The notes beneath the pieces are model-generated. The model was not told the DNA's origin, searched no databases, and saw only the letters and a list, made by a program, of their open reading frames with translations. A program made the translations under genes and the position numbers. 64,000 nucleotides of DNA from Chrysomallon squamiferum. Taxonomy: Eukaryota > Mollusca > Gastropoda > Neomphalida > Peltospiridae. Positions 58,801 to 64,000 of this stretch are shown here, in pieces (within the stretch, counting starts at the first letter, position 1; each line of letters begins with the position of its first letter). The stretch spans positions 6,053,157 to 6,117,156 of the forward strand of contig CM022679.1 of NCBI GenBank assembly GCA_012295275.1, written 5' to 3'.

Positions 58801-61800
58801 TACAACAAACAACTGATTAACAACCCTTCCATGCAAATCCCCCTCTAGTCAGTGTCAACAATAATCAGAATTATAACAGTGATCAAAGGGGTGAGTCCTT
58901 TATGCTTGAAAGATTCATACTTTATCCAGGTTATTAACAAATATCTTGATCAGACTGCTGCCATGGAAACAGTTTACCAATCATGTAAATGATTGTGTTT
59001 TGCCATGCATGGATTGCAGACCGCCTCCAGGCTGGGTCTGTGGTGGAAAATAAGTGCTTAGTTTGAAAGGAAATCTCTCCCAGCTTCATCAGCACATTTG
59101 TGTGAAATGTGTAAACCATACTAATAGCACTAAGCAGTTTTCTATTAGTACAAGATAAATATCTGTCTTGTTTCATCTCAGTTAAAGTACTGGTATACAC
59201 ATATCAGCTCTGATAATGTGTTAAAACCTAATAATGCATTATTTAACTAAGTCTTAACACATTATTAAAGCAGAGTAATTTTTTTATTATTATATAGAAT
59301 ATAAGATATATCTCATCATCTCTAGAGATTCTATCAGAAGTATCGTCTGTTTGTTCAGGTATATGATATTGGCATGAAACTGCTTTGTCTTTGGCAATGG
59401 CAGTAATCCTTTCCAAATGTTCAATTCAATGTTCAATAATACATTGATTATAACTTACCCCATAATAAATGGAAAAATGCCATATTGTTTTGGTCAAGGC
59501 CAAGTTAATACTAGTATGTATTTATTTTCTCTCTTTTTATATTTCTTATAAATAAGTATATCTATTATCCTCCATTACACATTACCTTTCTCTCTCTTTT
59601 TTAATGTATTTGTTTTTATCTTATGTGAACAAAATAAAAAGGTTTTCAAAAAAAATACAAGAAAATATTACAGAAAGTGTGGAGAGGATGGCAAAGATAG
59701 ACTGAAATAGATAAATACATTTAAACAGAATCAGTGAATCACATTAGAGCAGAGAGAAAGAGAGAAAAAAGAAGAAAAAAGAAACATAAAGAAAGAAAAC
59801 ATAATGAACAGAATATGCAGGATACATGAAATAGAAAATACCAGAATGGCATATTGCAAACATGTTGAGCTGACAAACAACAAGCATGGCACTCTTACAA
59901 TACACAATGTCAAACACAATACACAATGTCAAACACACAAGTCAACATGAGGTCATCTCCGTACTCTAATTATATTGTTTTAATAACACTGCAGACAACA
60001 ACATTAAAGTTTGAAAAACATGTCTGAATGCAGCATCATCCTAACTAACTTCTGCCACAGGTTAACCCCATGACAGGCATACTTTAATAAATGTATGTAA
60101 ATAACTGAATCATCATACAGTCACATCCTGCCATGAGTAGTGACTTGGTGAAAATCAGAAATTAAACTCATGAAATGGATAGTCTAATCATAATCAAAAT
60201 AAATATATTAATAGCTATAAGTTCTTATTTTGTATTGTGTACCTTATGTTAATAACTACTGAATGTACTTCAGGTTAATAAAGAACAAGTTTGTTTAAAA
60301 TAACACTTTCAAAATCATGAGGTGAAAATTAGAATACTGAAAAACATTATTAGAAATGAGAAATTCTGATGTAAATTTTTGTAATTTATATGAATTTATA
60401 ATCTTATCACTTACATTCATAAATTAACTTTTATAGTATCCAGTAACTGAAGGTTTTTGTTTTCTAAATTTATTTAAATTTAACAGGAAAAAAAAAGAAG
60501 AAGAAAATTTTATTCTGCAGAAAAAATTCCACCTCCAAAATGTAAAAATAACAACAGTTAAAAAAAGAACAAAATAGTTCCCATGATTATAAATGTTTTA
60601 ACTAAGCTTAAACAATAGACATTACAGGAATACTGTAGGGTTTGAGTTCACACTCCACTATTCAAGCCTTGAATGCTATGCACGGTGATGAAATGGGGAT
60701 ACACACAGTAAAATAGAGATAAAGTCTGCTTATAGTGATATTCCCAAACACCACAGATTCCCATCAAAGATCTGAAGACATTTCTAACACATTCATGTAG
60801 AATACAACAAAGTAACAACAAAACAAACATACTTCATCTTTTCTATGAGGTGCAGGAAGGAAGAGAAAGTTTCCTGCTTATATCAAGATTTGTCCAATAA
60901 TAGAGAAGGACCGGTAGAGGTAGGATTGGACAGGTAGTAGTAGTTAGATGATACAGGTAGTAATAAGAGACATGACATTAACCAGTAAGTCACAACAGGT
61001 AGCCACGAAAACATAGGAAGAAAATTCAATACTGTATCTTGGCACATATTTTAAATATCACTAGTTTTACTCATCATCTTCAAGACAGTTTAACTACTGA
61101 CTGAAATGGAAATAATCCCATGGGTGCTGCATGAAGAACAAAATACTCCTACCTCTTGCCTGTTTTCTGTCTCTAATTTATAGCAACCCAATAAAAATAT
61201 CTGTAGTTTATCATTATTCATTTTTGTATTTATTTCAATGTTAGCTAAGTTGAATTTATGTAATATATTTTTCATTATTATTTTTCTCTTTTTTTTCTTT
61301 TGAAATTATCATGTTGACAGAGATATTTAAATAGTATATTTATTATTCTAAATATTGATGAATAATCTGAAAATTATTCTGCTATTAATATAGAAGAATT
61401 AACAAATAGTTTCTATCTCAAGAGAATATCACTAATGCATTTTGATCCCTTGGAGAAACTCTTCATTAAAAAATCAATAAAAATAAATATACTCATTAGA
61501 CAGATAACTAGTGGCATTAAAACATCCCAGTGGATCTGAATTTGAGAAATGAAAAAACCCCAACAAACAAAGTACTTAATGAGAATAAACAGGCAGACAA
61601 TACAGCCTAATCTCTTCATTAAAACTAAATTACAGACAGTTAATTTTATCCTTTCAATACTGAAAAAAAATATTAATATCCCAATGTGTTTTAAAACCTC
61701 TTTAAGTAATTATTCCACTGGGGTATTATCTATCTATTTGTCTGATTAGTAAGAAAAAATAAATAAAATAAGATAAAATATAATATTATTTACTCGACTT

Positions 61801-63718
61801 TAGAGATTATAACTTGAAAATGTAAAAATCCCACAGACAATATACTGTATATGCCCAAACCTGACAAAAATAAAAACATGGAATTTGATATTTACAGGCA
61901 TGTGTGACATCCTGATTGCAGCCCTTGTTGTTATTAAAATTACAACAGCAACAAAAGAGCAAACTTTTCTAAGTTACATGCATGAACAAAGGAATTTGAT
62001 GCCAGATTTGGGGGTGGGGAGTTATAACTTCAAAGTAAAGGTAAATTTAAACTTTAGATAAATCAAAATACATTTTTTAAAAAGAAAAAGAAAAACAGCA
62101 GCTGCAGCAGAAACTGAATGAAATGAAGTAAGGACAATTAACAGATGGATGGAAGTATGGATGGATGGATGAATGAAAATATGAGCATAAAGGATGGGTA
62201 AAGAAAGAATGGATATACGAAAAAGGGAAGGTTAGATGCATTGTTTTGTGGCTGAAAACATCTAGTCTTAACCATGTATGAGATGACATAATAAAGAAAC
62301 TTATTTTATACAGTTAGATTTAAAGCTTTCACGGAGAGTACGTAAATAACTTAATAAATGGAATTGCAAATTAAAGGAAACTTAAAGTAAACTTATTACA
62401 CCATGAAACAAACTGGATACAAACTGATACTATAACAGCTCATTAATCTTAGCTGACATGACAAATATGTATGTAAGTGTCAGGATAATTTATAGACTGC
62501 TCCTTCCCATGAATATAACATGATAGTAAACACTATACAGTACACCTGATAAAGTCCCAATTGTTTTAATTTGTTTGAAGCAGATTTTGTCAAAATGTAT
62601 TAAAACTGAAATTTACCTCTGCACCAGTGTTTGAAAAATTCATTAACTTAACTGGTGCTACCCTCTAATATATTAGCAACAATCTTTTAATAAAGTCAGA
62701 CTCAAACAAATATAGAAGATCTTTGTTGTATATATATATTTTTCATTTTCACAAAAGACAATGTCGGCTTTGCTTTTAATTTTACAGTTTTCAAGTCCTT
62801 TTCTCTCTATTTTTTAATTTTTATTATGTGAAAAGGGAAATAGCCTCTCTGGCAAGACTTCTTTATTAAGCACTTTTAAAAAGCTAATAAAAGGCAGTCA
62901 TTGTTGTCACAGTTATGAAAAGACAGATCTCCATTTTAATTCTATCATTTTACACCTGAAAAACAGGAAATGTGAGGTTTTTATAACCACTAGTTTCCTG
63001 TTTAACTTCAATAATGATAAAAAAATATCAAATAAATTTAGAACAGCCATATAAATTTTGCATTAGGGCAATTTCCTGATCTGCTTATTTTTATTTTTAT
63101 TCCTTTTAATATGTTTAATATATATTTTATTGATACATAAAATATATTCGTTTCAATGCATAAGTTATTACTGTTTCATAAAAAGAGAAAAAAAATGCAT
63201 AAATAATTTTCATATCAAGTTAAAAGATTTTGAGAAAAAAAAAGAAAAAAAAAAAGATTTAGTAGCTTGATGAAAACATTTTGTGCAGCACACATGCATT
63301 TACTATTAATTAACTTCCAGGCTCATTTCCTAAATATCAGTCATTGTGATAAACAGAACAAACATTTCCAATACTTTCTATTTAAATATTTATCCTCTTT
63401 CTACAAGAGTACTTACCCTTCTGAACATAAGGTGAACTATTTCATGAGACTGGACTGCATTACACAAAAATGTATGTATGTGTGTGTGTGTGTGTTTGTG
63501 TGTGTATATATATATATATAAAATCAAAATAAATTTGAAATTTTCCTTGATCATTTTCTAGTGTGGAGGAAAATACTACTTACAAAGCATTCAGCAGCAT
63601 CATCCATGTGACCAAGCTGAAACCTCTGCTGATTGGCAAACGTCTCTGCTAGAGCTTTACGCAGAGCATCAGGATGGAGAGATGTCTGGTCACTGTACTG
63701 CAGCTGTGTGAATATCAC
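44805..63718 (-). CDS. USP53/54-type ubiquitin carboxyl-terminal hydrolase, 3' part (15 exons, 1734 codons)
   Basis: Orthologue of vertebrate USP53/USP54 and fly echinus, long listed as inactive USPs tied to cell junctions. Exons, minus strand: 63584-63718, 57723-57836, 55969-56048, 55687-55792, 55272-55329, 54545-54639, 53734-53877, 53174-53327, 50944-52920, 50567-50623, 50210-50335, 49681-49825, 48071-49380, 46777-46850, 44805-45434; phases agree. USP core: [85 protein letters not shown], His box [48 protein letters not shown]. The box histidine and the FDD acids are present; the Cys-box exon lies past base 64000, so activity cannot be judged. Exons 9 and 13 encode long Ser-rich disordered stretches. 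Exons 10-12 encode a helical, MIT-like segment ([11 protein letters not shown] ... [15 protein letters not shown]). The last exon has [17 protein letters not shown], an acidic stretch and a zinc-ribbon-like tail (CNLCQKK ... FCSKCYFYM). Confidence 0.93.
49385..49432. repeat. (TAA/CAA)n run at the acceptor of USP exon 13
   Basis: The repeat ends at the acceptor ATTATTAACAG, so on the minus strand the polypyrimidine tract is largely ATT repeats. The Ile-rich open frame upstream of [11 protein letters not shown] is intron, not protein. Confidence 0.85.
55578..55632. repeat. (AAT)n microsatellite next to USP exon 4 (donor side)
   Basis: About 18 AAT units, some 55 bp beyond the donor of exon 55687-55792 in transcript direction. 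Confidence 0.95.
55796..55880. repeat. (AAT)n microsatellite at the acceptor of USP exon 4
   Basis: About 28 AAT units that run up to the acceptor (TATTATTGCAG on the minus strand). Exon 4 is thus bracketed by two AAT arrays, which also fill most of the 176-bp intron. Confidence 0.95.
56540..57120. promoter_or_regulatory. Candidate conserved non-coding element in a USP intron
   Basis: In the intron 56049-57722 this stretch has balanced composition and few homopolymers, unlike the rest. It holds repeated homeodomain-type cores (TTAATTAAA, CCAATTAATT, GAATTAATTAC, CATCAATTATAC) with complex sequence between them (GGAAATTGTGGCCTTGCAAG). No frame is protein-like. Enhancer function is inference. 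Confidence 0.35.
57837..63583 (-). other. Large USP intron (5.7 kb)
   Basis: Defined by the acceptor at 57837 and donor at 63583 of two well-supported USP exons. Apart from the candidate enhancer and simple repeats (ATGG units at about 62141-62175; GT and TA runs at about 63473-63520) I see no exon or gene. The many 60-70-codon frames lack family similarity. Confidence 0.7.
58740..59175. promoter_or_regulatory. Candidate intronic enhancer with octamer and TCF-type sites
   Basis: In the 5.7-kb intron 57837-63583. ATGCAAAT (POU octamer) lies at 58831-58838, ATCAAAGG (TCF/LEF type) at 58882-58889, and CCTTTGTTAATT (SOX-like) near 58752. Composition is complex through GCAGACCGCCTCCAGGCTGG near 59018. 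The minus frame at 58934-59200 is not protein-like. Function is inferred from motifs and composition only. Confidence 0.35.
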
Positions 63719-64000
63719 CTACAAATAAATAAATAAATAACTTTTTAAAACTTACCTAATTTAAAAAACCCAATTATTTTCCCTTTTCTATCTTTATTTA
63801 AATTTAAAACAAAACAAAAAGTTTCTGTATATTTAATTATCAACAGTTGTTATCACCATACTTTAATATACATGTAATCTATTTTATTTTATTATTATTA
63901 TTTTTTTTTTTTTGTAAAACTGAATTATTAATTTGGCTAAATTTTTATTTTATTATTATTACTATTTTTTTTTTTATATTAACACCACTTATGAAATCTT

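Overview
The window is a piece of a eukaryotic nuclear genome. It is very AT-rich, has intron-dense genes with GT-AG junctions, long poly-A/poly-T runs and many microsatellites. The gene content is animal: flavin monoamine oxidases, a USP53/54-type ubiquitin hydrolase and an MPPE1-like phosphoesterase. Clustered AGGTCA half-sites inside a short inverted-repeat element, plus a decayed transposase-like gene of a family common in aquatic invertebrates, suggest a lophotrochozoan, most likely a mollusc. That assignment is inference. I see no bacterial operon, CRISPR array, or tRNA or rRNA gene.

Layout from left to right. (1) 1-4593: no gene recognised, AT-rich repeats. (2) 4594-12844, minus: an 11-exon monoamine oxidase paralogue (called A here, 529 aa). 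(3) 13014-19790, plus: a second 11-exon monoamine oxidase paralogue (B, 523 aa). The two start codons face away from each other across only 169 bp, so the pair is an inverted duplication with a probable shared bidirectional promoter. (4) 23124-29687, plus: a 5-exon membrane-anchored UPF0489-family protein (515 aa). Its largest intron holds three repeat structures: a 17-bp inverted-repeat element, a near-perfect 85-bp palindrome and a broken transposase-like gene. (5) 33092-37604, minus: an 8-exon MPPE1/PGAP5-like metallophosphoesterase (364 aa), tail-to-tail with the previous gene. (6) 40634-41488, minus: an orphan 284-codon reading frame with nine-residue repeats, resembling the last exon of the next gene. 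(7) 44805-63718, minus: fifteen 3' exons of a USP53/54-type gene (1734 codons), whose 5' part, including the catalytic-Cys exon, lies beyond base 64000.

Every splice junction was chosen so that reading phase is kept and the known protein family continues across it. The two MAO models support each other: five aligned exons have identical lengths (115, 158, 90, 88 and 188 bp). The genes do not form one pathway. The MAOs oxidise amines at a membrane, the UPF0489 and MPPE1-like proteins look like endomembrane proteins with metal-binding cores, and the USP is a cytosolic or junctional scaffold.

The points most worth a second look are loss of the covalent-flavin cysteine in MAO B while A keeps it, altered metal motifs in the MPPE1-like protein, the lumenal UPF0489 domain with HxDxHxD and DxDxD motifs, the orphan repeat protein next to the USP tail, and the 85-bp palindrome. 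I found no convincing wholly new biological system.
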